From the NCBI GenBank assembly GCA_030532305.1, contig JAUNLJ010000019.1, forward strand, positions 1-35,738: a DNA stretch of 35,738 nucleotides, read 5' to 3'. How positions within the stretch are numbered: position 1 is the stretch's first letter; every line of letters begins with the position of its first letter. The notes under the pieces are model-generated. The model saw only the letters and a program-made list of their open reading frames with translations. It made no database searches and was not told the DNA's origin. This document shows, one piece after another, positions 1 to 10,423 of the stretch. The translations under genes were made by a program, and so were the position numbers. The DNA is from Tissierellia bacterium (GTDB taxonomy: Bacteria; Bacillota; Clostridia; Tissierellales; Peptoniphilaceae).

Positions 1-40
1 AAAAAATAGTGCTGACGAAATTTATTCATCAACACTATTT
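1..40 (-). terminator. Intrinsic terminator after the AI-2E permease gene
   Basis: Read on the minus strand, arms AAATAGTG (33-40) and CACTATTT (4-11) pair around a long loop, with extra TGA/TCA pairing inside, and run into a T tract made by the A run at 1-6. It lies just past the permease stop codon. Confidence 0.7.
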
Positions 41-56
41 AGTATAGAACCATTTT

Positions 57-1247
57 CTATTTGTCTTCTTTTGCCTGGGGGTCTTCCTCCTGGGAAGAGG
101 CCTCAGGGTCCAAGGCATCTTTTTCCTGGTCTTTTTTCTTGATAAAGGCTTCCTTCCAGGCGTCGCTGTAGTAGCTTTCTCCGAAGTGCTTCCGGTAGAT
201 TTTCACCAGGCCCTTAAAGGTGATTTTTAGGATCATATAGAGGGGGCAGGCGATGAGGGCGCCCAAGACCCCAAAGAGTTTTAAAGAAACCATAACGCTA
301 ACAATGACCATAAAGGGATGGATTTCTAGGCGGTTGCCCATAATATGGGGGGTGATGACATTGCCTTCAGCCTGCTGGGCCAGGATGGAGATAATGACCA
401 CCTTGAGGACCTGGGAGGGCCCCAGGGTGAGGGCCACTAGGACTGCAGGGGCTGCCCCCAGGTAGGGGCCTAAAAAGGGAATAAAGTTCATAAGGGCAGC
501 AATCATGGCCAGGGAGAGGGTGTAGGGGAGGTCGATAATCCGGTAACCAATAAAGACAAAGGTCCCCAGGATGGCGGCCACCAAAATTTGGCCAGAGATA
601 AAGGACTTTAGGACCTGGTGGATCTCTTGGCCCATGTGGGTGAGCTCATCATAATAGGGGCCCACGGACATCTTCTTTAGGGTGTGGTGGAAGCGGTCCT
701 CATCTATAAGGAGGTAGAAGAAGCCAAAGAGAACCAGCATAATAATGGAAAAATAGTTGCCCATATTTCCAATGAGGGCGCCTAGGGTGGAGGGCAGGTT
801 TTGGACCATGTCTTGGGAGCTGGATTTAAACCGGTCTAAAAGACTTTCCAGGGGCAGGTAGTTATTGGCTTCTTGGAGGAAGTCATTAAAGGCCTGGCTG
901 CCAATGGAGGCCTGAATCTGTTCAAAATCCAGGTTAGTTAGGAAACTTTGGACCTGCTGGTAGATCATATCAAAGGTCAGGGTAAAGAGGAGGAAGACAA
1001 TGGCTAAAAAGGCAATAAAGGCCACTAGGGAGGCGATAATCCGGTGGCCTGTAAATTTATAGACAAAGTTTCGGATGGGCCTAAAGGCATAAAAAACATA
1101 GAGGGTCAGGATCATGGGGGTGGCTAAAAAGACCAGGATGTCATAGAAGGGCTGGAGGTAGTTTAAAGAGAGGTTAAATAAGAGGACAATGGTCAGGATT
1201 AAGGCAATATTAATCAGACCTGGGGTAATCTTAAACCTATTCTTCAT
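57..1247 (-). CDS. AI-2E family transporter (YtvI/PerM-like permease)
   Basis: Integral membrane protein of about 396 residues, the usual size for the AI-2E exporter/PerM family. It has a hydrophobic N-terminal hairpin, a soluble amphipathic stretch around residues 90-150 (with FNDFLQEANNYLP), then a run of membrane helices containing the family-typical NFIPFLGPYLGAAPA (around 255-270) and a G-x-L-G-A-L-I-A-C-P segment (around 330). The last 30 residues are highly charged (Asp, Glu, Lys) and probably cytoplasmic. Some family members export autoinducer-2 and others act in ion homeostasis, so the substrate here is unknown. I prefer the ATG at 1247; an in-frame TTG lies directly before it at 1250. 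The gene overlaps the end of the upstream TIM-barrel gene, so the two are probably translated from one mRNA. Confidence 0.85.
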   Translation of the reverse strand: MKNRFKITPGLINIALILTIVLLFNLSLNYLQPFYDILVFLATPMILTLYVFYAFRPIRNFVYKFTGHRIIASLVAFIAFLAIVFLLFTLTFDMIYQQVQSFLTNLDFEQIQASIGSQAFNDFLQEANNYLPLESLLDRFKSSSQDMVQNLPSTLGALIGNMGNYFSIIMLVLFGFFYLLIDEDRFHHTLKKMSVGPYYDELTHMGQEIHQVLKSFISGQILVAAILGTFVFIGYRIIDLPYTLSLAMIAALMNFIPFLGPYLGAAPAVLVALTLGPSQVLKVVIISILAQQAEGNVITPHIMGNRLEIHPFMVIVSVMVSLKLFGVLGALIACPLYMILKITFKGLVKIYRKHFGESYYSDAWKEAFIKKKDQEKDALDPEASSQEEDPQAKEDK

Positions 1248-2088
1248 CAAGGGGGCCTTCTTCCTTTTCTTCTTCTAGGAGGTCCAAAAATTCCCGGGTA
1301 AAGACCAGGTCGTCATGGATGGCTTCAATTTCCAGCTTATCTTCTTCCGTATCCATGGGAAGGGGGGTGGCGGGATCGTATTGGTGGCGGTACTGGGTCA
1401 TAATTTCACTAAAGAGTTCCCGGTTGGAAGGGGGTGTATAAGTAATGGCATTGGCTCCAGCGGCAATGGTGCCTAGGATATCTTCCTTGGTGGGGCCTCC
1501 TGTGGCAATAATGGGAAATTCCCAGCCAATATGGTCCCGGATGGTCCGGACCAGGTCTGTGGTATCCTTGCCTCCAGAGACATTGAGGATCCGGGCTCCG
1601 GCGTTGATCTTGCCGATAACATCATCGTGGAGGGAGGCAATGGTGGCGATAATGGGAATATCTAGGACTTCATACATGGCCTGGATAACCTCATTTTCCA
1701 TGGGGGCATTGACAACCACCCCATAGGCCCCTAAAAGCTCCGCCTGGACGGCAATGTTAATGGACCGTTGGCCTGTGGTGGTTCCGCCACCAACCCCGGC
1801 AAAAACAGGAATAGAGGAAACTTCTAGGATGGACTGGATAATGGATAGCTGGGGGGTAAAGGGGTAGACGGCTAAAACAGCCTGGGCATTACAGTTTTTA
1901 ATAACGGCAATATCTGTAGAAAAGACCAGGGACTTGATCCGGGTGCCTTGGACCCGGATACCAGAGCAGTCATAGATAGATGGGGGGATAACGATGGGTT
2001 TTTTTCTAAGTTCAGATTCAACTTCTGGAACATATTTTTCAGGGACCATCCTGAAGGAGGAATCTTTATTTCCTTGTTTTTTGTTCAT
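1237..2088 (-). CDS. TIM-barrel protein of unknown function (often annotated 'hydrolase')
   Basis: 283 residues. After a charged N-terminus comes IPPSIYDCSGIRVQGTRIKS, then alternating strands and helices of a phosphate-binding beta/alpha barrel: AGVGGGTTTG (about 107-116), VVVNAPMENE, ATIASLHDDV, ILNVSGGKDT (about 178-187), and a C-terminal IIATGGPTKEDILGTIAAGANAITYTPP. The paired Gly-rich loops resemble phosphate-binding loops of ThiG/PdxS/HisF-like barrels. I recognise it as a widespread Firmicutes family labelled hydrolase without, to my knowledge, an assigned reaction. The acidic tail (LEEEKEEGPLDEE) overlaps the start of the permease gene. The ATG at 2088 has a GAGGTG Shine-Dalgarno, and a near-consensus promoter lies about 60 bases upstream. 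Confidence 0.8.
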   Translation of the reverse strand: MNKKQGNKDSSFRMVPEKYVPEVESELRKKPIVIPPSIYDCSGIRVQGTRIKSLVFSTDIAVIKNCNAQAVLAVYPFTPQLSIIQSILEVSSIPVFAGVGGGTTTGQRSINIAVQAELLGAYGVVVNAPMENEVIQAMYEVLDIPIIATIASLHDDVIGKINAGARILNVSGGKDTTDLVRTIRDHIGWEFPIIATGGPTKEDILGTIAAGANAITYTPPSNRELFSEIMTQYRHQYDPATPLPMDTEEDKLEIEAIHDDLVFTREFLDLLEEEKEEGPLDEE

Positions 2089-2146
2089 GGCTCACCTCTT
2101 CTTACTAAAACGACAGATTAAAATGAATTGTAAACAAACTACTTAA

Positions 2147-2175
2147 ATTATATCAAGCCCCAGAGGGAAGTGCAA
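2147..2175 (-). promoter_or_regulatory. Sigma-A promoter for the TIM-barrel/permease operon
   Basis: On the minus strand, TTGCAC (2170-2175), a 17-bp spacer and a perfect TATAAT (2147-2152), placed about 60 bases before the TIM-barrel ATG. Confidence 0.7.
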
Positions 2176-2225
2176 TTAAGAGAGGCTATTCCTTAAAAAG
2201 ATTTCCTTAAAAAGCCTAAGAATCC

Positions 2226-2254
2226 ATGCCAAGGATTAGAAACCATGGTACAAT
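2226..2254 (+). promoter_or_regulatory. Putative promoter of gap
   Basis: ATGCCA (2226-2231), a 17-bp spacer, then TACAAT (2249-2254), about 50 bases before the gap start. The -35 is weak. It is divergent from the minus-strand promoter at 2147-2175, with about 50 bp between them. I see no CggR gene in the window. Confidence 0.45.
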
Positions 2255-2303
2255 GGGTATAAAATAACAAGTGAGAGATAAAATAATAAGGAGGTAAACT
2301 TAT

Positions 2304-3314
2304 ATGACAATAAAAGTTGGAGTGAACGGATTTGGGAGGATCGGCCGCGATGTGGTTCGGGGCATCTCTTTAAGAAAGGACCTTCCCTTTGAATTAGTTG
2401 CTCTAAACGCTTCAGGGGATTGGGAAGTAATGGCCCACCTCTTTAGGTATGACACCATCTATAGGAAGTATCCTGGAGAGATTTCTGTGACAGAAGAGGG
2501 CTTTAATATCGATGGCAAGGCCATTAAGATTACAGACCAAAGAAATCCTGAAGAAATCCCCTGGGAAGAGATGGGGGTTGAATTGGTGATTGATACCACA
2601 GGGGCCTTTAAGGACCGGGAAGGGGCCAACAAGCACTTTAAGGCCGGGGCTAAAAAGGTCATTGTGTCTGCCCCCACCAAGGGAGAAGACATCACCATTG
2701 TTATGGGGGTCAATGACCACCTTTATGATCCTGACAACCACCACTTTATTTCCAATGCCTCCTGTACCACCAACTGCCTAGCGCCCATTACTAAGGTAAT
2801 CCTAGATGAGTTTGGCATTGAAAGAGGGCTTATGACCACGGTCCACGCCTATACCAACGACCAAAACATCCATGATGCCAAGCATAAAAAAGACCTTCGC
2901 CGGGCCCGGGCAGCTGCAGAAAATATTATTCCTACCTCTACAGGGGCCGCCCAGGCTGTGGCTAAGGTCCTTCCAGAGCTTGAAGGCAAGCTAACAGGGT
3001 ATGCCCTACGGGTTCCCGTTCCCACAGGATCTGTCGTGGATGTGACCCTGGAGCTTAGCAAAAAGGCCAGCGTAGAAGAAATCAATGCCGCCATGCAAAA
3101 GGCAGCCCAGGGCCCCATGAAGGGAGTTCTAGCCTATACCGAAGACCCCATTGTCAGTGCCGACATTATTGGGGATAGCCATTCTTCTATCTATGATGCC
3201 CAGCTGACCCTGGTTCAAGACAATATGTGCAAACTTGTGTCCTGGTATGACAATGAATGGGGCTACAGCCAAAGGGTCATTGACCTGGCTGCTAAAGTTG
3301 CCAAATCCATGTAG
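2304..3314 (+). CDS. gap: Glyceraldehyde-3-phosphate dehydrogenase
   Basis: Oxidises and phosphorylates glyceraldehyde 3-phosphate to 1,3-bisphosphoglycerate in the cytoplasm. The 336-residue length is standard. Residues 8-15 (NGFGRIGR) form the nucleotide-binding loop; SNASCTTNCLAP carries the catalytic Cys154; His181 lies in TTVHAYTNDQN; WYDNEWGYS is near the C-terminus. Where the classical NAD enzyme has Asn-Asp after the second strand, this protein reads ALNASGD with Ala36, a pattern I associate with NADP-using GapB-type enzymes, so coenzyme preference is uncertain. The start is fixed by an AGGAGG sequence just upstream. A hairpin separates it from pgk, so gap can be expressed at a different level from the downstream glycolytic genes. 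Confidence 0.97.
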   Translation: MTIKVGVNGFGRIGRDVVRGISLRKDLPFELVALNASGDWEVMAHLFRYDTIYRKYPGEISVTEEGFNIDGKAIKITDQRNPEEIPWEEMGVELVIDTTGAFKDREGANKHFKAGAKKVIVSAPTKGEDITIVMGVNDHLYDPDNHHFISNASCTTNCLAPITKVILDEFGIERGLMTTVHAYTNDQNIHDAKHKKDLRRARAAAENIIPTSTGAAQAVAKVLPELEGKLTGYALRVPVPTGSVVDVTLELSKKASVEEINAAMQKAAQGPMKGVLAYTEDPIVSADIIGDSHSSIYDAQLTLVQDNMCKLVSWYDNEWGYSQRVIDLAAKVAKSM

Positions 3315-3328
3315 GAAGATAGTAAATA

Positions 3329-3356
3329 AAAACTCGGGGCCTTGGCCTCGAGTTTT
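3329..3356 (+). terminator. Hairpin between gap and pgk (partial terminator or mRNA processing site)
   Basis: AAAACTCG pairs with CGAGTTTT, with GGCC/GGCC continuing the stem inside. Only four T residues follow, so it may attenuate rather than stop transcription. No clear promoter lies between it and pgk. Confidence 0.55.
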
Positions 3357-3376
3357 GTGCGAGGGGGAGTAGTTAT

Positions 3377-4558
3377 ATGAAGATAGAAAATCTTGACTTA
3401 AGAGGAAAGAGAGTCCTGGTCCGGGTGGACTTTAATGTCCCGGTAGAAGGAGGCCAGGTAAAGGATAATCGGCGGATTAAGGGGGCCAAGCCCACCCTAG
3501 ACCTGCTTTTAAACCAGGGGGCCCGGGTGGTTCTTATTAGCCACAGGGGCAGGCCCAAGGGGCAATATAAGGAAGAGTTTTCCATGGGGCCAGTCTTGGA
3601 GGAGACAGAAAAAGTTTTAGGCAGGAAGGTCCAGGCCTTCTTTAGTCCCCAGGTGGTCAATGACCAGATTATAGCCCAGGCCCAGGCCCTAGAAGATGGG
3701 CAAGTGGCCCTTTTAGAAAACTTGCGTTTCCGTCCAGAAGAAGAGGCCAATGACCCAGACTTTGCCAAGGACCTGGCCAAGCTAGGCGACATCTTTATTA
3801 ACGATGCCTTTGGGACCGCCCACAGGAGCCACGCCTCCAATGTGGGAGTGGCCCAGTATCTCCCCTCCTACCTGGGCCTTTTGGTAGGTAGGGAAGTCTC
3901 TGTCCTATCGGAACTCTTGGACCGGGCCGACAAGCCCTACCTGACTATTTTAGGTGGATCCAAGGTTTCAGACAAGATTGGAATTATTGAAAACCTCCTA
4001 GACAAGGTAGATGGGATTATGATTGTGGGCGCCATGGCCAACACCTTCCTAGAAGCCCAGGGCTATGCCATGGGCCGGTCCCTAGTGGAAAAAGACAAGA
4101 TAGACCTGGCCAAGGACCTCTTGGACCGGGCCAAAAAGGCCCAGGTTCAGGTCTTCCTACCCAGGGACCTGGTGGTGGCAGAAGACCTAGAGGCCAAGGA
4201 GGGCCAGGTGGTGGCTATAGAAGCCATGGATCCAGACCGGATGGCCCTAGATATTGGTCCCAAGACCCTAGAGGCAGCCAAGGTCTTTTTGGCCCCAGCC
4301 AAGACCGTCATGTGGAACGGACCGGCCGGAGTCTTTGAAAAAGAAGCCTTTAGCCAGGGGACCATGGGCCTAGCTAAAATCCTATCCCAGCTAGATGCCA
4401 AGACCGTGGTGGGTGGAGGAGACTCTGCAGCAGCTGTGGCCCAGTCAGGCCTGGAGGATAGCTTCTACCATATCTCCTCTGGAGGAGGAGCCAGCCTGGA
4501 ATTTTTAGAAGGCAACAAGCTACCCGCCCTTGCGGCCATATTAGGAGAGGAGGCCTAG
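3377..4558 (+). CDS. pgk: Phosphoglycerate kinase
   Basis: Transfers phosphate from 1,3-bisphosphoglycerate to ADP, giving ATP and 3-phosphoglycerate. 393 residues, normal for a bacterial monomeric PGK. Visible signatures: RVDFNVP (about 17-23), DNRRIKGAKPTL, ISHRGRPKG, a GGSKVSDKIG loop in the middle, WNGPAGVFE, and the C-terminal nucleotide loop GGGDSAAAV with SSGGGASLEFLEG. The start has a GAGGGGGA Shine-Dalgarno. The stop is one base from the tpiA start, and the tpiA ribosome site (GGAGAGGAGG) lies inside the 3' end of pgk, which argues for tight co-translation. Confidence 0.98.
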   Translation: MKIENLDLRGKRVLVRVDFNVPVEGGQVKDNRRIKGAKPTLDLLLNQGARVVLISHRGRPKGQYKEEFSMGPVLEETEKVLGRKVQAFFSPQVVNDQIIAQAQALEDGQVALLENLRFRPEEEANDPDFAKDLAKLGDIFINDAFGTAHRSHASNVGVAQYLPSYLGLLVGREVSVLSELLDRADKPYLTILGGSKVSDKIGIIENLLDKVDGIMIVGAMANTFLEAQGYAMGRSLVEKDKIDLAKDLLDRAKKAQVQVFLPRDLVVAEDLEAKEGQVVAIEAMDPDRMALDIGPKTLEAAKVFLAPAKTVMWNGPAGVFEKEAFSQGTMGLAKILSQLDAKTVVGGGDSAAAVAQSGLEDSFYHISSGGGASLEFLEGNKLPALAAILGEEA

Positions 4559-4559
4559 G

Positions 4560-5313
4560 ATGCGGTCAATCTTAATTGCAGGCAATTGGAAGATGAACAC
4601 CCATCTTAAGGAGGCCAGGGCCCTAGGCTCTGGCTTGGCCAAGATCCAAGTCCCCCAGGGGATGGAGGTCCTTCTTGCCCCACCCTTTCCCTACCTCTAC
4701 CCTGTAGGAGAGGAGATTAAGGGGACCTCCCTTCTTTTGGCTGGACAAAATATGAACCCAGCCGATGAAGGGGCCCAAACTGGCGAGGTCAGTGCCGGTA
4801 TGTTAAAGGACCTGGGAGCCAGCCATGTGATTTTGGGCCATTCAGAATGCCGGGCCCGGGGGGAATCCAGTGAGCTAATTGGAGAAAAGCTGGCCCAGGC
4901 CCTAAAGCACGACCTGGTCCCCATTCTTTGTGTGGGGGAAAGTCTAGAAGAGAGACAGGCAGACCAAACCATACAGGTCATAGAAGACCAGCTTAAACTG
5001 GGCCTAGGGGACTTGACCCATGCCCAAGGCCTAGACCGGGTCATTATAGCCTATGAACCCATCTGGGCCATTGGGACAGGCCAGGTAGCCAGTCCCCAGG
5101 AGGCCGAAGAGGTGGCCAGAGACATCCGGGCCTATCTGGCTAAGAACTACGGCCAGGACCTGGCTGAAAAAATCCAGATCCTTTATGGGGGGTCCATGAA
5201 GGGGGAAAATGCCTACGAGCTTTTAAGCCAAGACAATATAGATGGGGGCCTAATTGGTGGGGCCAGCCTCAAGCTAGAAAGCTTTTTAGAGATTATAGAG
5301 GAGGGAGAGAAAC

Positions 5314-5321
<8 letters not shown>
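4560..5321 (+). CDS. tpiA: Triosephosphate isomerase
   Basis: Interconverts dihydroxyacetone phosphate and glyceraldehyde 3-phosphate. 253 residues, standard TIM barrel. Catalytic residues can be placed: Lys11 in NWKMN, His94 in ILGHSECRARGE, Glu166 in AYEPIWAIGTG; the phosphate loop LYGGSMKGEN is near the C-terminus. The usual HSERR reads HSECR here, a small deviation. The last eight bases overlap the TTG start of gpmI. Confidence 0.98.
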
Positions 5322-8140
<2,819 letters not shown>

Positions 8141-8156
8141 AAAGCAGGTGGAAGAC

Positions 8157-8591
8157 GTGTTCTTATACCTTATGCGTCATGGTCATGCTGAGGACTTTGC
8201 CCCCTCTGATGGGGAGAGGTCTTTGACAGAAAAGGGGAGGGCCCGGAGCCAGGAGGCAGCAGAAGCCTTCCTAATAGAAAAAAAGTGGGACCTGCCCAAC
8301 AAGCTGGTCTCATCAGAACTAAGGCGGGCAGCCCAAACAGCTGAGATCGTCAAGGACATCTTAGGTATTCGGGACCTCAAATTCGTAGACGTCCAGGTCC
8401 TCCTAAATTGGGAGTCCATGCGGACCTACCTGTCTGATGAACCCATCCTCTTTGTGGGCCACCAGCCTGCCTTAGGAGCCATTATAGAAGGGCTCACAGG
8501 CCAGGCTGTCCGGGTTAAAAAGGCCTCTATCCACAAATTGGACTATGATCCCATTTTGGACAAGGCCAGCTATATTGACTTTATTGAATAA
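8157..8591 (+). CDS. sixA: SixA-type phosphohistidine phosphatase
   Basis: Small histidine-phosphatase fold protein (about 144 residues) in the SixA branch: YLMRHGHAED at the N-terminus carries the catalytic Arg-His-Gly, LTEKGRARSQEAA and VSSELRRAAQTAEIV follow, and FVGHQPALGAII carries the second catalytic His. SixA proteins remove phosphate from phosphohistidine on proteins, in E. coli from ArcB and the nitrogen PTS. I choose GTG 8157 over GTG 8148 because AGGTGG (8146-8151) then sits five bases upstream. It follows eno by 16 bases and precedes a strong terminator, so it is the last gene of the glycolytic operon. The target is unknown. Confidence 0.85.
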   Translation: MFLYLMRHGHAEDFAPSDGERSLTEKGRARSQEAAEAFLIEKKWDLPNKLVSSELRRAAQTAEIVKDILGIRDLKFVDVQVLLNWESMRTYLSDEPILFVGHQPALGAIIEGLTGQAVRVKKASIHKLDYDPILDKASYIDFIE

Positions 8592-8607
8592 GACAGCGCT
8601 TCTAGCT

Positions 8608-8642
8608 AAAAAGACCCAGGCCTAAGACCCGGGTCTTTTTTT
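8608..8642 (+). terminator. Terminator of the pgk-tpiA-gpmI-eno-sixA operon
   Basis: AAAAAGACCC pairs with GGGTCTTTTT, with further GG/CC pairing inside and a long T tract at 8636-8642. Confidence 0.85.
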
Positions 8643-8745
8643 GGGAAAATATAAGAGATGTCAAAGAAGGAAGAGGGGCCCTATTTTTTATAAGGATCCA
8701 TGTTAAAATAAGCCTAGTAAGACATAAAGGAGGGAGGGATAGACC

Positions 8746-9084
8746 CTGTTAAAACGTATTCTAGTGACCTTTTTGGCCACCCTTGTAGGAACTGGCTTTT
8801 TGCCAGGGATTTATTTTGAAGGGGCCCTCTGGGAAGGGACCCTGATTTTTGCCCTAGTCTTTTCCCTTTTAAATGCCAGCTTGGGCCAAGTGATTAAAAA
8901 AATGGGCTGCCTCTTGCAGGTCTTGACCCTGGGCCTTTTTGGCCTCTTTGTCAATGCCTGGCTCATCCAGCTTTCTGCCAAGCTCATAGGAGGCATGCAT
9001 GTGGAAAGTCTAGGTCAGGCTGTTTTCCTAGGGCTGATTATTTCCCTGTCTTTGGCCATTTTTGCCCAGGATGAGGAGGAATAA
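8746..9084 (+). CDS. Phage-holin-family (4-TMS) small membrane protein
   Basis: About 112 residues with four hydrophobic segments separated by short turns and the LPGI(Y)FEG motif after the first helix. This is the pattern of the YvlD/'phage holin family' of four-helix chromosomal membrane proteins, which do not indicate a prophage. The tail is acidic (AQDEEE). Start choice is odd: an excellent AAAGGAGGGAGGG ribosome site ends at 8738, seven bases before CTG 8746, which would give LLKRILVTFLATLVG, a typical N-terminus. The first conventional start, GTG 8764, has no ribosome site and would cut into helix 1. A weak extended -10 (TGT-TAAAAT, 8701-8709) may be its promoter. Function unknown. Confidence 0.75.
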   Translation: MLKRILVTFLATLVGTGFLPGIYFEGALWEGTLIFALVFSLLNASLGQVIKKMGCLLQVLTLGLFGLFVNAWLIQLSAKLIGGMHVESLGQAVFLGLIISLSLAIFAQDEEE

Positions 9085-9088
9085 ATCC

Positions 9089-9117
9089 TTGACAAGCTAG
9101 AGATTTAAGGGTATAGT
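9089..9117 (+). promoter_or_regulatory. Promoter of rpsF-ssb-rpsR
   Basis: TTGACA (9089-9094), a 17-bp spacer and TATAGT (9112-9117). The leader that follows holds CTTAAG-TTTA-CTTAAG and GGAC-N5-GTCC hairpins before the GAGGAGGTGG ribosome site. Confidence 0.8.
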
Positions 9118-9181
9118 TATAAAGGTTAATCCTTGTTCTTAAGTTTACTTAAGGACCATTAGTCCAAGAGGAGGTGGAAAA

Positions 9182-9466
9182 ATGAATAAATACGAAACCG
9201 TGCTTATGTTCTATCCAGATGCAGAGGAAGAACAAAAGAAGGCTCACTTTGAAAGATTGCAAAAGATCATTTCAGAGGCTGGCAAGATCAACAACATTGA
9301 TGAGTGGGGTAAGCGCAAGCTTGCTTATGAAATCGAGTACTACCAAGAAGCCGACTATGTGCTTTTAGAGTACGAGGCAGAGGCCGAAACCATCAAGGAA
9401 TTTGACCGTATAGCTAAAATTCTTGATACAGTAATGAGACACATGATTATTCGTGTAGATAGATAA
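9182..9466 (+). CDS. rpsF: 30S ribosomal protein S6
   Basis: 94 residues, full length for S6. It begins MNKYETVLMFYPDAEEE and contains IDEWGKRKLAYEIEYYQEADYVLLEYEAE and the C-terminal LDTVMRHMIIRVDR, all characteristic. S6 binds S18 on the platform of the small subunit. It is first in the conserved rpsF-ssb-rpsR order, preceded by a strong promoter and a GAGGAGGTGG ribosome site. Codon use is less CTA-rich than the surrounding metabolic genes, as expected for a highly expressed gene. Confidence 0.98.
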   Translation: MNKYETVLMFYPDAEEEQKKAHFERLQKIISEAGKINNIDEWGKRKLAYEIEYYQEADYVLLEYEAEAETIKEFDRIAKILDTVMRHMIIRVDR

Positions 9467-9485
9467 TAATAGGATTGGTGATATC

Positions 9486-9998
9486 ATGAATATTGTCGTA
9501 TTATACGGAAGATTAACGCGGGAACCGGAATTACGCTATAGTCAAAATGGCGTGGCCAATGTCTTTGTAACCATTGCTGTTGACCGGGGTATGAGCAAGG
9601 AAAAACGCCGGGAAGCAGAGGCCCAAGGCCAGCCTACAGCAGACTTTATTGCCTGTAAGGCCTTTGGGAAGACCGCCGAGCTCCTTGGAAACTACTTCCA
9701 TAAGGGCAACCGGATTGCTGTAGAAGGTAGGATCCAAACAGGCTCCTATGACAGGAACGGCGAAAGGGTTTTTACAACCGATATTATCCTAAACCGAGTC
9801 CACTTTGTAGAAAGTGCAGCAGAAAACAACCAATTCCCTGGTGGCAGCCCAGGCTACCAAGCCCCACCCCCAACCAACATGAACTACCAACAAGGGGGAG
9901 GGTCTAGCCAAGCAAATAACATGCCCTCTCAAGGGTTTGGGCCTAAAACAGATGATGAAGGCTACTACCCCATAGACAATGATGATATCCCATTTTAG
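9486..9998 (+). CDS. ssb: Single-stranded DNA-binding protein
   Basis: 170 residues. An OB fold covers about residues 1-110 (NIVVLYGRLTREPELRYSQNG, FIACKAFGKTAELLGNYFHKG, VEGRIQTGSYDR). A flexible Gly/Gln/Asn/Pro linker covers about 115-158, and the acidic tip DNDDIPF recruits replication and repair partners. It coats single-stranded DNA during replication and repair. It lies between rpsF and rpsR, as in most Firmicutes. Confidence 0.98.
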   Translation: MNIVVLYGRLTREPELRYSQNGVANVFVTIAVDRGMSKEKRREAEAQGQPTADFIACKAFGKTAELLGNYFHKGNRIAVEGRIQTGSYDRNGERVFTTDIILNRVHFVESAAENNQFPGGSPGYQAPPPTNMNYQQGGGSSQANNMPSQGFGPKTDDEGYYPIDNDDIPF

Positions 9999-10022
9999 AC
10001 TCATTTGAGGAGGTGGGAATAA

Positions 10023-10247
10023 ATGCAAAGAAGATTTCGTCCAAGAAGAAAAGTATGCCAGTTCTGTGCCGATAAGGAAAAACAAATCGACTACAAGGAT
10101 ACACAAACTTTAAAGCGCTTTATTTCAGACCGTGGTAAGATTCTTCCACGTCGGGCAACAGGGACCTGTGCTAAGCACCAAAGAAAGGTGACTCAAGCCA
10201 TAAAAAGAGCAAGACAAATTGCCCTTTTACCCTACAGTGCAGACTAA
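10023..10247 (+). CDS. rpsR: 30S ribosomal protein S18
   Basis: 74 residues, basic. [21 protein letters not shown], then the S18 core [42 protein letters not shown], arranged as in S18 generally. The paired CQFC and single C-K-H are consistent with the Zn-binding (C+) form of S18. GGAGGTGGG lies just upstream, and a perfect terminator follows. Confidence 0.98.
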   Translation: MQRRFRPRRKVCQFCADKEKQIDYKDTQTLKRFISDRGKILPRRATGTCAKHQRKVTQAIKRARQIALLPYSAD

Positions 10248-10270
10248 GTTTAAAAATTTGAATACACTAG

Positions 10271-10306
10271 ATAAAGTAACCGGGAGGCCGGTTACTTTAT
10301 TTTTTT
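10271..10306 (+). terminator. Terminator of rpsF-ssb-rpsR
   Basis: ATAAAGTAACCGG (10271-10283) pairs perfectly with CCGGTTACTTTAT (10288-10300) around a GAGG loop, followed by seven T residues. Confidence 0.95.
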
Positions 10307-10390
10307 AAGGGGACCTTTATTTGGGTAAGATAAAATAAACTAGTTTACAGGTCCCTGGATTTAAGAAGAGACTTCTGGCTAAGACCCAAG

Positions 10391-10423
10391 GGAGAAAAGG
10401 GCCTAAAGGGGCCTATTTTCTCC
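10391..10423 (+). other. Strong hairpin upstream of yybS, function unknown
   Basis: GGAGAAAA (10391-10398) pairs with TTTTCTCC (10416-10423), with GGCC/GGCC nested inside. It lies in the 254-base gap between rpsR and yybS, has no T tract, and stands about 80 bases before the yybS start. It may be a leader structure or part of an unannotated RNA. Confidence 0.45.

Noticed and set aside
8746-9084. Prophage lysis gene because of the holin-like family
   Set aside because: The family is mostly chromosomal, and no phage gene, integrase or att repeat surrounds it.
9121-9181. S6:S18-type autoregulatory leader before rpsF
   Set aside because: Two short hairpins are present, but I cannot find the conserved CCG-containing loop of the known motif.
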